From Mesorhizobium sp. WSM4311 (lineage in GTDB: Bacteria; Pseudomonadota; Alphaproteobacteria; Rhizobiales; Rhizobiaceae): a stretch of DNA of 64,000 nucleotides. Numbering within the stretch: the first letter of the stretch is position 1; each line of letters opens with the position of its first letter. Positions 49,215 to 58,004 of this stretch are shown here, piece after piece. The notes under the pieces were generated by a model. It was given only the letters and a program-made list of their open reading frames with translations. It was not told where the DNA came from and ran no database searches. The DNA is taken from NCBI RefSeq assembly GCF_002295115.1, contig NZ_NSFV01000001.1, forward strand, positions 248,001 to 312,000, given 5' to 3'. Position numbers and translations under genes: made by a program.

Positions 49215-50246
49215 ATGATGAATGTCGTCCTCGTCGGCTGCGGCGCGATGAGCAGGCAATGGCTCGATGCCGCGAGGCAGATCGATGGGCTTGCCATTGT
49301 CGGCCTTGTCGACCTCGACGCCGAGCGGGCGAAGGCGAGGGCGCACGAATACGACCTCACCGGCATTGTCATCGGCACCAGCCTCGACGCGGTGCTCGAC
49401 CAGACCGGGCCCGACGCGGTGTTCGATGTCGTGGTTCCCGCCGCCCGGCGCGAAGTCGCGCTTTCGGCCTTTGCCCATAATTGCCATCTCTTGACCGAGA
49501 AGCCGCTGGCCGACAGTCCTGAAAACGCGCGCGCCATCGTCGAGGCGGCTCGCCAGGCCGGGCGCATCCATGCCGTCGTGCAGAATCGCCGCTACGTCGC
49601 CAATGTCAGGCGCATTCGCCGCTTCCTGGACTCCGGCGCCATTGGGGCGGCGACCAGCATCCATGCCGATTTCTTCGTCGCGCCGCATTTCGGTGGCTTT
49701 CGCGAGGAGATGGCGCACGTGCTGCTGCTCGACATGGCCATCCACACTTTTGATGCCGCCCGCTATATGGCCGGCGGCGAGCCGGCCAGCGTCTACTGCC
49801 AGGAATGGGAGCCGGCCAATTCCTGGTACCGGCAGGGCTCGTCGGCAAGTGCGGTCTTCGATCTCGGCGACGGCAAGGTCTTCACCTATGCCGGCTCCTG
49901 GTGCGCCGACGGTTTTCGCACCAGCTGGGAAGGCAGCTGGCGCATCGTCGCCGAGCGCGGCAGCCTCATCTGGGATGGCCATGACCTCTTGACGGCGGAG
50001 GTGGTCGCGACGGGCCGCGATGGGCTGTTCGCCAAGACCCAGCCGATCGAGGTCCCGCCGCTCGATCCAGCCGACCGCGTCGGCGGTCATCTCGGCATCA
50101 TCAGGGATTTCATGCACGCCATCGAGACCGGCACCGAGCCGGAGACGCGCGGCACCGACAACATCAAAAGCCTGGCCATGGTTTTCAGCGCCATCGAGAG
50201 CGCCGAAACCGGACGCCGCGTGGCGATTTCACAGGAAACACGATGA
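49215..50246 (+). CDS. Gfo/Idh/MocA family oxidoreductase
   Basis: NAD(P)-dependent sugar or polyol dehydrogenase of 343 residues. The N-terminal Rossmann domain begins VVLVGCGAMSRQWLDAA; the catalytic-lysine motif is TEKPLADSPENA; a C-terminal GFO_IDH_MocA_C domain follows (GFREEMAHVLLLDMAIHTFD). The family oxidises or reduces hydroxyl groups of sugars, inositols and related compounds. It starts with ATGATG at 49215 after GAGGAGG. Its stop overlaps the next gene (ATGA), and together with it and the ABC genes it forms an operon. Confidence 0.9.
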   Translation: MMNVVLVGCGAMSRQWLDAARQIDGLAIVGLVDLDAERAKARAHEYDLTGIVIGTSLDAVLDQTGPDAVFDVVVPAARREVALSAFAHNCHLLTEKPLADSPENARAIVEAARQAGRIHAVVQNRRYVANVRRIRRFLDSGAIGAATSIHADFFVAPHFGGFREEMAHVLLLDMAIHTFDAARYMAGGEPASVYCQEWEPANSWYRQGSSASAVFDLGDGKVFTYAGSWCADGFRTSWEGSWRIVAERGSLIWDGHDLLTAEVVATGRDGLFAKTQPIEVPPLDPADRVGGHLGIIRDFMHAIETGTEPETRGTDNIKSLAMVFSAIESAETGRRVAISQETR

Positions 50247-51151
50247 TGCCAAACCCGCTTCTCGACATCAGGATTGGCACCATGGTGCGGGCCAACCTCG
50301 ACGACCCGGCGGCGTATATCAAGCAAATCCTGCCGCTCGGCTTCGAGAGCATCCAGCCCTTCTTCTGGCAGACGCTGGGCGGCAAGGACCTTCCACGCCT
50401 TGCCGGCGAAATCCGCGACGCGATCGGCGATGCCGATGTCACGGTCTCGTCCATCGGCGTCTTCGGCAATCCGCTGGAGAGCGGCGAGGTCGATCGCGGC
50501 GTGCTCGCGGCCTGGGAGACGGTCATCGACAATGCGCATCTGTTCGGCGCTTCGATGGTCAGCGGCTTCACCGGGCGCATCCGCGGCAAGAAGCTGACGG
50601 ACAGCCTGCCGCGCTTTCGCGAAGTGTGGGGGCCACTGGCCAAGCGCGCCGCCGACAAGGGCGTGCGCATCGCCTTCGAGAACTGTGCCATGGACGGCAA
50701 TTGGGCGGCCGGCGACTGGAACATCGCCCACAATCCGGACGCCTGGGAGCTGATGTTCAACGAAGTGCCGGACGACACTCTCGGGCTCGAATGGGAACCC
50801 TGCCACCAGCTCGTCTATCTGATCGATCCGATCCCGCAGATCCGCAAATGGGCGCCACGCATCTTCCATGTCCATGGCAAGGACGCCACCGTGCGCTGGG
50901 ACGTCATCCGCGAGCACGGGGTGTTCGGCCGGCTGCCCTTCGTACAGATGCGCACGCCCGGCTTCGGCGACAGCGACTGGACGCGGGTGATCAGCGAATT
51001 GCGGCTGGCCGGCTACAAGGGCGCCATCGACATAGAGGGCTGGCACGATCCGGTCTATCGCGGCGATCTCGAGATGTCAGGCCAGGTCCGCGCGCTGGAT
51101 TATCTCAAGCAATGCCGGGGAGGCGCCAGCTACCTGCAAAATCCGACGTGA
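50243..51151 (+). CDS. sugar phosphate isomerase/epimerase family protein (TIM barrel)
   Basis: AP endonuclease 2/xylose-isomerase-like TIM barrel of 302 residues. Recognisable metal-binding blocks: RIAFENCAMDGNW (Glu), LGLEWEPCHQLVYLIDP (Glu and His), FHVHGKDATVRW (His, Asp) and AIDIEGWHDPVYRG (Glu). Such proteins isomerise or epimerise ketoses or keto-inositols and often accompany Gfo/Idh/MocA enzymes, as here with an ATGA overlap. Exact substrate unknown. Confidence 0.88.
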   Translation: MMPNPLLDIRIGTMVRANLDDPAAYIKQILPLGFESIQPFFWQTLGGKDLPRLAGEIRDAIGDADVTVSSIGVFGNPLESGEVDRGVLAAWETVIDNAHLFGASMVSGFTGRIRGKKLTDSLPRFREVWGPLAKRAADKGVRIAFENCAMDGNWAAGDWNIAHNPDAWELMFNEVPDDTLGLEWEPCHQLVYLIDPIPQIRKWAPRIFHVHGKDATVRWDVIREHGVFGRLPFVQMRTPGFGDSDWTRVISELRLAGYKGAIDIEGWHDPVYRGDLEMSGQVRALDYLKQCRGGASYLQNPT

Positions 51152-51244
51152 GGACCCGGCCGGCGGGAGGAGCCGGTTCGTAAGTGGCGAAACAATCGTC
51201 AACAGCCCCTCGGCTGACGAGGGAAACAATGGGAGGACAAGTGC

Positions 51245-52252
51245 ATGAGCATCGCGATCAGAACGACACTTCTGCGCACGACCGTCGTGGCCGCCGCCAC
51301 GGCGCTTTGCGCCGCAATCTCGACCTTGCCGGCACGGGCGCTCGACGCCCAGTGGTGCAAGGATGTCCATATCCGCTTCTTCGTCGGCGGCGCCGAGGGC
51401 GACGCTTTCGGCACCATCGTCTATAATGGCGCCAAGCAGGCGGCGGCCGATCTCGGGCCCAAGGTCGACTACATCTTCTCCGGCTGGGACGTCGAAAAGA
51501 TGGTGCAGCAATTGCGCGAGGCGGTCGCGGTCAAGCCCAACGGCATCGCCATGATGGGCCATCCAGGCGAAGACGCGATCATGCCGCTGGCCGAGCAGGC
51601 GCATAAGGACGGCATCAAGATGATGTACCAGAACGTGCCGGTGCCGAAGGTGACGGCGGCGTTCGGCGGCGGCTATGTCGGCGCGCAGCAGGAGCAGCAG
51701 GGCCGCGCGCTCGGCGCCGAGGCGTTCAAGCTGGCCGGGCTGAAGTCCGGTGACAAGGCGATCATGATCGGCCCCTTCGACAATGAGAGCCGGGGCGCAC
51801 GCGAGCGTGGTACGGTCGCCGCATTGAAGGAGGCCGGCGTCGATGTCGTGCAAATCAATTCCGTAACCGAGTGGGCCGCCGATCCGAATCTTGCGATCCC
51901 GGTGATCACCGCGGCCTTGCTCAACAATCCCAACGTCAAGGCGGTCGGTTACCCCGGCGGGCAGATGCTGGGCAATGTGCCGACCTATATGCAGGCCGCG
52001 GGGCGCAAGCCCGGCGATATCTTCAATTTCGGCTTCGACACCAGCCCGCAGATCGTCGAGGGCTTCAAGGGCGGCTGGGTGCAGCTGACAGCCGACCAGC
52101 AGCCATTCATGCAGGGCTATCTGCCGATCCTCAGCCTCTGCCAGCAAGTGGTTCTGGGTCTGGCGCCGATGAATGTCGACACCGGTGCCGGCTTCGTCAC
52201 GCCGCAGAACTACGAGATCGTCTCAGAGCTCGCCAAGCAGGCGCTGCGCTGA
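51245..52252 (+). CDS. sugar ABC transporter substrate-binding protein
   Basis: Periplasmic binding protein of 335 residues of the Peripla_BP_4 (CUT2, ribose/xylose) type. The signal peptide is MSIAIRTTLLRTTVVAAATALC and ends near PARALDA. The mature part begins VHIRFFVGGAEGDAFGTIVYNG and has the fold features KPNGIAMMGHPGED and MIGPFDNESRGARERG. It delivers the sugar to the permease encoded two genes later. A strong hairpin after its stop probably stabilises its mRNA, so more binding protein is made than transporter. Confidence 0.9.
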   Translation: MSIAIRTTLLRTTVVAAATALCAAISTLPARALDAQWCKDVHIRFFVGGAEGDAFGTIVYNGAKQAAADLGPKVDYIFSGWDVEKMVQQLREAVAVKPNGIAMMGHPGEDAIMPLAEQAHKDGIKMMYQNVPVPKVTAAFGGGYVGAQQEQQGRALGAEAFKLAGLKSGDKAIMIGPFDNESRGARERGTVAALKEAGVDVVQINSVTEWAADPNLAIPVITAALLNNPNVKAVGYPGGQMLGNVPTYMQAAGRKPGDIFNFGFDTSPQIVEGFKGGWVQLTADQQPFMQGYLPILSLCQQVVLGLAPMNVDTGAGFVTPQNYEIVSELAKQALR

Positions 52253-52262
52253 CCTCCCAAGG

Positions 52263-52291
52263 CTGCCGGCCGGGTTGGACCCGGCCGGCAG
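52263..52291 (+). other. intercistronic hairpin in the ABC transporter operon
   Basis: A perfect 13-base-pair stem, CTGCCGGCCGGGT and ACCCGGCCGGCAG, with TGG loop, starts 11 bases after the binding-protein stop; a second GCCGGC stem follows. No T-run, so it is more likely an mRNA-stabilising or attenuating structure than a terminator. Confidence 0.65.
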
Positions 52292-52337
52292 GACCGCCGG
52301 CAAAGGGCCGGCATGCGACAATGAAAGCGAGGATCCG

Positions 52338-53135
52338 ATGGCCGAACGCATCATCGAACTGCGCGATATCACGAAATCCTACGGTCAGGTCTATGCGCTG
52401 GGCGGCGTCAATCTCAGCGTCGACCGCGGCGAGGTGGTCGGCCTCATAGGCGACAATGGCGCCGGCAAGTCGACGCTGATCAAGATCCTGTCCGGCGTGG
52501 TCAGGCCGACCACCGGCGACATCCTCGTGCGTGACAAGCCGGTGAGCGGCTGGAGCGCGGCGCGCTCGCGCGACGCCGGCATCGAGACGGTGTTCCAGGA
52601 CCGGGCGCTGGCCGTGCAGCAGACCATCGTGCGCAACATCTTCATGGGCCGCGAACTGACCGGCTTCATGGGCTGGCTGAAGGTCAACAAGGAGATCGAG
52701 GAGGCGAGCCGGCTGATGCGCGAGATCGGCTTCACCTCGAAAGTGTTCACGCCGCACTCGATCGTCGGCCAGCTGTCGGGCGGCGAACGCCAGGGCGTGG
52801 CGATCGCGCGCGCCATCTACAAGCAGGCCGAGCTGATCATCCTCGACGAGCCGACCACGGCGCTGTCGCTGACCGAGACCGCCAAGGTGTTCCACTTCGT
52901 GCGCCAGGTGCGGGCGAGCGGACGCTCGATCCTGTTCATCGGCCACAACATCCATCATGTCTTCGACATTGCCGACCGCTTCGTGGTGCTCGATCGCGGC
53001 AAGGTGGCGCTGACCGCCGACCGCAGCGCGGTCAAGTCGGCGGAGGAGTTGATCAATTTCATGGAGGACGTCGCGCATCCCGGCGGATTGCCTGGGCTGC
53101 GCGAGGCCGGCGAAGCGGAGCAGCAAGCGCGATGA
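52338..53135 (+). CDS. sugar ABC transporter ATP-binding protein
   Basis: Single-domain ABC ATPase of 265 residues, as in the FrcA-type branch of CUT2 transporters, rather than the tandem 500-residue RbsA form. Walker A is GDNGAGKST, the Q-loop is ETVFQDRAL, the signature is LSGGERQ, Walker B is LIILDEPTTAL, and the switch His is in FIGHNIHH. The start ATG at 52338 opens MAERIIELRDITKSY. It overlaps the permease (CGATGAG). Confidence 0.92.
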   Translation: MAERIIELRDITKSYGQVYALGGVNLSVDRGEVVGLIGDNGAGKSTLIKILSGVVRPTTGDILVRDKPVSGWSAARSRDAGIETVFQDRALAVQQTIVRNIFMGRELTGFMGWLKVNKEIEEASRLMREIGFTSKVFTPHSIVGQLSGGERQGVAIARAIYKQAELIILDEPTTALSLTETAKVFHFVRQVRASGRSILFIGHNIHHVFDIADRFVVLDRGKVALTADRSAVKSAEELINFMEDVAHPGGLPGLREAGEAEQQAR

Positions 53136-54178
53136 GCAAGACCATGGAACCCGATCTCGAAAGCCCTCTGCGCCCTCACGCCGGGTCCGCCCGCCAGGAG
53201 TGGAAACATCCATCCGACCACTGGCTTCGCGGCTTCGTCCTCGACAACCGCGCCTCGCTCGGCACGCTCGCCGTGTTCATCGTCATGATGGCGGTGTTCA
53301 TGGTCGCCAACCCGACCGTGTTCACCACCTGGTATCTCTACAGCTCGGTGCTGACGACGCTGCCCGTGGCGCTGTTCGTGGTGGTGCCGCTGGTCTTCGT
53401 CGTCACCTGCGGCGAGATCGACCTGTCGTTTCCGGCGACGATGGGGTTTGCCGCCTGGGTTTTCGCCCTGGTGGTGCAGGCCGGCTACGACCCGTTCCTC
53501 GGCATTGCGGCCGCACTCGTGACGGGCATGCTGCTCGGCTTCCTCGTCGGCTCGCTGGTCGTCTATGGCGGGCTGTCGTCGCTGATCGCCACGCTCGGCA
53601 TGAATTTCCTGCTGCGCGGCCTGATCCAGATCATCAACGAAGGCAAGTCGATGTCGTTGACCAGCCTCAGCAACAGCTGGGCCTACAAGATCTTCTCCAG
53701 CCAGATCTACGGCGTTCCGGTGCAGATCTTCTGGGCCATCGCCTTCGTCGTGCTGTCGGCAATGCTCTATAACAGGCATCGCTTCGGTGCACAGGTGAGG
53801 GTGGTCGGCGACAATCCCGACAGCGCCCAGCAGATGGGCATCGACGTCAAGCGCGTGCGGGTGAAGGTGTTCGTCTTCGTCGGCATAGGGGCTGCGATCG
53901 CCGGCACGTTTTCGGTGATGATCAACTTCACCTGGTGGCCGACGGCCGGCGACGGCTATCTCCTGCCGGTGCTGGCCTCGGTGTTCGTCGGCGGCACGCC
54001 AACCTGGGGCGGCATCGGCACGGTCGTTGGCGGCGCCATCGGCGCGGTCACCGTGTCGTTCATCCAGACCGGCGTGGTGGCGGCAGGCCTGAGCGGCTTC
54101 TACGTGCAGTTCTTCAACGGGCTGATCATCATCCTGTCGCTGCTCGGGCATAAGTGGAACCAGGCACGGTATCGGTGA
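53132..54178 (+). CDS. sugar ABC transporter permease
   Basis: BPD_transp_2-type permease of 348 residues, with about ten membrane helices, the form used by CUT2 transporters (RbsC/FrcC). A hydrophilic start of about 40 residues precedes the first helix (LAVFIVMMAVFMVANPTVF). Conserved features include LVFVVTCGEIDLSF and GDNPDSAQQMGIDVKRVRVKVF, the cytoplasmic coupling loop. It is the last gene of the operon; the helicase gene reads toward it. Confidence 0.92.
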   Translation: MSKTMEPDLESPLRPHAGSARQEWKHPSDHWLRGFVLDNRASLGTLAVFIVMMAVFMVANPTVFTTWYLYSSVLTTLPVALFVVVPLVFVVTCGEIDLSFPATMGFAAWVFALVVQAGYDPFLGIAAALVTGMLLGFLVGSLVVYGGLSSLIATLGMNFLLRGLIQIINEGKSMSLTSLSNSWAYKIFSSQIYGVPVQIFWAIAFVVLSAMLYNRHRFGAQVRVVGDNPDSAQQMGIDVKRVRVKVFVFVGIGAAIAGTFSVMINFTWWPTAGDGYLLPVLASVFVGGTPTWGGIGTVVGGAIGAVTVSFIQTGVVAAGLSGFYVQFFNGLIIILSLLGHKWNQARYR

Positions 54179-54229
54179 GGGAAGCACTGCCGTTGTTGGA
54201 ACGGCGCGAGAGCTGCTCGGAAGGGCAGC

Positions 54230-56890
54230 TCACACCGCCGCGACGAACCCGTCGAGCACGCGTTTCTGGCCGGCCTTGTCGAAGTCGATGGTCAGTTTGT
54301 TGCCTTCGATGGCCGAGATGTTGCCGTTGCCGAATTTCTGGTGGAAGACGCGGTCACCGACGCTGAAGGGCGACGGCTTGTCGGCGACGGATTTGGCGAC
54401 CAGTTCGCCGTCGATGGTGCGGCCCTTTACGCTGGTGCGGCCGGCGCCGTAGCCCGAGTCGGTCTCACCATAGCCGATGCGCTCGACCTGGTGGCCGGAG
54501 CGTGTGCCCCAGTTGCGGTCGGTTGCTTCCGTGCGGTTGGCCTGCGCGCGCTGCCAGCCGGGCGTCGAATAGGTGTTGGAGAAGGCGCCGGATTTTTCGG
54601 TGTTGGCGCCGACACTGTCGAAACGCGAGGCGCCGTAGGGGTTCTGCCGCCCACCGCCACGGCCGGAGGCGAAGGAGCCACCGCCATAGGGATTGCCGTA
54701 GCCGCCATAGGAATTGCCGCTTTCGGCGATCTCGACATGGGATTCCGGCAGCTCCTCGAGGAAGCGTGACGGGATGGTCGATTGCCAGAGCCCGTGGATC
54801 AGGCGGTTGGAGACGAACCAGATATGCAGGTTCTTCTTGGCCCGGGTGAGACCGACATAGGCCAGCCGGCGCTCTTCCTCCAGCCCGGAGCGGCCGCCTT
54901 CATCGAGCGCGCGCTGGTGCGGGAACAGGCCTTCTTCCCAACCGGGCAGGAAGACCGTCTCGAATTCGAGGCCCTTGGCAGAATGCAGCGTCATGATGGA
55001 GACGGCGTCCTGCCCGGCATTCTGCTCGGCATCCATCACCAGCGCCACATGTTCGAGGAAGGAGCGCAGCGACTCGTACTCCTCCATCGAGCGGATCAGT
55101 TCCTTGAGGTTCTCCAGCCGGCCCGGCGCTTCGGCCGAACGGTCGTTCTTCCACATATCGGTGTAGCCGCTCTCCTCGAGAATGGTCTCGGCGAGCTCGG
55201 TGTGCGGCTTGGTTTCCAGCGCCTTCTGCCAGCGTTCGAAATTGGCGGCCACTTCGCGCAACGCGGCGCGCGGTTTCGGCTTCAGCTCGTCGCTCTCGGC
55301 GAGATTGCCGGCGGCCTCAAGCATTGGAATGCGAAGCGCACGCGCCGTGTCGTGGATCTGGCGGATGGTGGCTTCGCCCAGCCCGCGCTTGGGCACATTG
55401 ACGATGCGCTCGAAGGCGAGGTCGTCGCCGCTGTTGGCGACGACGCGGAAGAAGGCCAGCGCGTCGCGGATTTCCATGCGCTCGTAGAAGCGCGGGCCGC
55501 CGATGACGCGGTAGTTGAGGCCGAGCGTGATGAAGCGGTCCTCGAAGGCGCGCATCTGGAAGGACGCGCGCACCAGGATCGCCATGTCGTTGAGATTGTG
55601 CTTCTGGCGCTGATAGGCCTCGATGGTCTCGCCGATGGCGCGGGCTTCCTCCTCGGAATCCCAGGCGGCGTGGACATTGACCTTGCCATCCTCGGGGTCG
55701 TTGCGGTCGGTGAACAGCGTCTTGCCGAAGCGGCCTTCATTGTGGGCGATGAGATGCGAAGCCGCGCCAAGGATGTGCGCGGTCGAGCGGTAGTTGCGCT
55801 CCAGCCTGATGATGGTGGCGCCTGGGAAATCCTTGTCGAAGCGCAGGATGTTGTCGACCTCGGCGCCGCGCCAGCCATAGATGGACTGGTCGTCGTCGCC
55901 GACGCAGCAGATGTTGACTTTGTTTTCGCTCACGGCCGCACGCGAGCTCCGCTCGCTGGCCTCCGCGGGGGCGGCCTGGCCGGCCGACGCCCGGCCGGGC
56001 TTGCGGCCTTCGGCCGATCGCGGATCCGTTGACGTCGTCGAACGCCCGGCGTCCGGTCGCTGCGCCAGCAGGCGCAGCCACATGTACTGGGCGGTGTTGG
56101 TGTCCTGGTACTCGTCGACGAGGATGTATTTGAAGCGCCGGTGGTAGTCCTTCAGCACGTCCGGATTGGCGCGGAAGATGCGGATGGGGTGGCAGAGCAG
56201 GTCGCCGAAGTCGCAGGCGTTCAGCGTCTGCAGCCGCTCCTGATAGGCCTTGTAGAGCTCGCGGCCCTTGCCGTTGGCGAAGCTGCGCGCGTCGCCCTCG
56301 GCGATATCGGCCGGACCTTGCCCCTTGTTCTTCCAGCCGTCGATCATCTGGGCGAACTGCTTGGCCGGCCAGCGCTTGTCGTCGAGGCCCTCGGCCTGGA
56401 TCAGCTGCTTGATCAGCCGCACGACGTCGTCGGTGTCGAGGATGGTGAAGTCGGAACGCAAGCCGGCGAGTTCGGCATGACGGCGCAACAGCTTCACACC
56501 GATCGAATGGAAGGTGCCGAGCCAGGGCATGCCCTCGACATTGCCTTCGCCGATCAGGATGCCGATGCGCTGCTTCATCTCGCGCGCGGCCTTGTTGGTG
56601 AAGGTCACGGCGAGGATCTGCGACGGGAAGGCCTTGCCGGTGGCAAGGATGTGGGCGATGCGGGTGGTGAGCACACGCGTCTTGCCGGTGCCGGCGCCGG
56701 CCAGCACCAGAACCGGGCCTTCGGTGGTTTCCACCGCCAGTCTTTGTTCCGGATTCAGCCCCTTGAGATAATCGGGCGCACTGCTCTGGCCGCCGCGGGC
56801 AGCCATGGCGCGCGCGGCAATGCCCGACGGGGCCGTCGGCCGCGCATTGGGTTCATCGAAAAAGGGCATGTCTTCGGAAAAGCCGGACAT
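54230..56890 (-). CDS. uvrD: UvrD/PcrA-type ATP-dependent DNA helicase
   Basis: Superfamily 1A 3'-5' helicase of 886 residues used in excision and mismatch repair. Motif I is AGAGTGKT (64-71), Ia AVTFTNKAAREM, II LVDEYQDTN, III VGDDDQSIYGWRGA, IV LERNYRST, V TLHSAKGLEFE, VI YVGLTRAKK. The C-terminus has a Gly-rich linker and a Tudor-like KFGNGNI end. An unusual insertion of about 45 residues (280-325) splits motifs II and III: it is rich in Ser/Arg/Ala and probably repeat-derived. As it lies in a loop the enzyme may still work. Confidence 0.93.
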   Translation of the reverse strand: MSGFSEDMPFFDEPNARPTAPSGIAARAMAARGGQSSAPDYLKGLNPEQRLAVETTEGPVLVLAGAGTGKTRVLTTRIAHILATGKAFPSQILAVTFTNKAAREMKQRIGILIGEGNVEGMPWLGTFHSIGVKLLRRHAELAGLRSDFTILDTDDVVRLIKQLIQAEGLDDKRWPAKQFAQMIDGWKNKGQGPADIAEGDARSFANGKGRELYKAYQERLQTLNACDFGDLLCHPIRIFRANPDVLKDYHRRFKYILVDEYQDTNTAQYMWLRLLAQRPDAGRSTTSTDPRSAEGRKPGRASAGQAAPAEASERSSRAAVSENKVNICCVGDDDQSIYGWRGAEVDNILRFDKDFPGATIIRLERNYRSTAHILGAASHLIAHNEGRFGKTLFTDRNDPEDGKVNVHAAWDSEEEARAIGETIEAYQRQKHNLNDMAILVRASFQMRAFEDRFITLGLNYRVIGGPRFYERMEIRDALAFFRVVANSGDDLAFERIVNVPKRGLGEATIRQIHDTARALRIPMLEAAGNLAESDELKPKPRAALREVAANFERWQKALETKPHTELAETILEESGYTDMWKNDRSAEAPGRLENLKELIRSMEEYESLRSFLEHVALVMDAEQNAGQDAVSIMTLHSAKGLEFETVFLPGWEEGLFPHQRALDEGGRSGLEEERRLAYVGLTRAKKNLHIWFVSNRLIHGLWQSTIPSRFLEELPESHVEIAESGNSYGGYGNPYGGGSFASGRGGGRQNPYGASRFDSVGANTEKSGAFSNTYSTPGWQRAQANRTEATDRNWGTRSGHQVERIGYGETDSGYGAGRTSVKGRTIDGELVAKSVADKPSPFSVGDRVFHQKFGNGNISAIEGNKLTIDFDKAGQKRVLDGFVAAV
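55918..56053 (-). repeat. in-frame insertion in the UvrD gene, probable palindromic element
   Basis: Region coding for residues about 280-325 of UvrD. It contains GC-rich inverted repeats such as GCGAG/CTCGC and CGGCC/GGCCG and encodes ARG/SER/ALA-rich sequence ending EASERSSRAAVSENK. Typical UvrD proteins go straight from LLAQRP to CCVGDDDQ with only a few residues between. Confidence 0.55.
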
Positions 56891-56974
56891 CTTCCCCCCG
56901 AATGTAGTGATTCGGCAGGGAAAGACCAGAACTGTCTACGTTTTGTTCCGGGTAAAAGTGGCTTATCCGGCGGC

Positions 56975-57811
56975 TCAAGCCTTGCGGTAGCCGAGGGCGA
57001 CGAAGAATCGATGGCCGAAGGAGCGCGCCTCGTCCGTCATCACCGCGCCCAAAGCGACCTGCATCTGGTCGTAGTAGCGGCTGCCGGCGGGTGAGGCCAG
57101 GAAGGCACCATAGAGCTTCAGGTCGGCCATGGACATATCCCGGTAGACATAGGCTGCAGATTCCATGGCCTCGCTGTCGATGTCACGGCGAAGCCCTTCG
57201 GTTTGCTTGCGCAGCAGGGCCATTACCTGGTCGTCGGGCAGGGGCTTTCCGGCCGCGCCCAGCATTTCGGAAAGCATGGCGTAGCCCATGTTCAAGGCGA
57301 CGGCTTCTCCGGTGTCGACGGCGCTGATATCGTCCATCATCTTCCTGTACAATGCGAACCTGGCCGGATCCCTGGATGGAAGCTCGCCGAGGATTTTGGC
57401 GCCCTCGATCTTCTTGGCCTGCCTTGCTTGCGGCGACGAAGCCTGGATCTCGAGCGCGGTGACCTGTTTGCCCAGGGCTGAAGCATAAAACGAGGCCAGT
57501 TCGGACAGGTCCTTGGCACTGAGCCTGTCCGCCATCCGGGCTTCGATCGCCGCTTCCATCTTCTCCGGGTCAAAGGCACCTTCCATGGCGGCGGCAAGGG
57601 CGTCCAGGACCTTTCGCGGCGGCGTTCCCGGCGCCGATTTCACGGCCGCGGTGAAACCCGGGCCAATGCCCATCAGCATCTCGTGAAAGCCGTTCGCCTT
57701 GTTGATCTCCCTGATTGTCTGCGCCGGCGCGGCCACAGTGCCGGCAAAGAGCGGGACGAGGCAGTAGAGCATCAGCGCCATGCGCGTCAGCGGCGGAACG
57801 AGTGACGGCAT
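56975..57811 (-). CDS. DUF2059 domain-containing secreted protein
   Basis: Protein of 278 residues with a signal peptide from the ATG at 57811 (MPSLVPPLTRMALMLYCLV, cleaved near APAQ). It is helical with a DUF2059 domain at about residues 60-130 (FDPEKMEAAIEARMADRLSAKDL). A repeat of the same kind may exist at 195-270 (MSMADLKLYGAFLASPAG). Function unknown. GGAG lies about 10 bases before this ATG; the frame is open back to 58069 but unlikely to be used. It diverges from gcd. Confidence 0.75.
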   Translation of the reverse strand: MPSLVPPLTRMALMLYCLVPLFAGTVAAPAQTIREINKANGFHEMLMGIGPGFTAAVKSAPGTPPRKVLDALAAAMEGAFDPEKMEAAIEARMADRLSAKDLSELASFYASALGKQVTALEIQASSPQARQAKKIEGAKILGELPSRDPARFALYRKMMDDISAVDTGEAVALNMGYAMLSEMLGAAGKPLPDDQVMALLRKQTEGLRRDIDSEAMESAAYVYRDMSMADLKLYGAFLASPAGSRYYDQMQVALGAVMTDEARSFGHRFFVALGYRKA

Positions 57812-58004
57812 TTTGCTTGCTCCACGGGAAAGACGATCCATGGAGACTGCGGGAAAACCCTGACGCAGGCAAGATGGATTGCCACCTTGGCGTGTGGGCA
57901 GCTTGACAGGCGGGGCAGGCGGGAGAAAGCTGTGCGCAGGGCAGGAGCGGTGCACCGGGTTGCCCATGGCCGCGTGAGCGCGCAACAGTCGAAGGAGTAT
58001 CATC

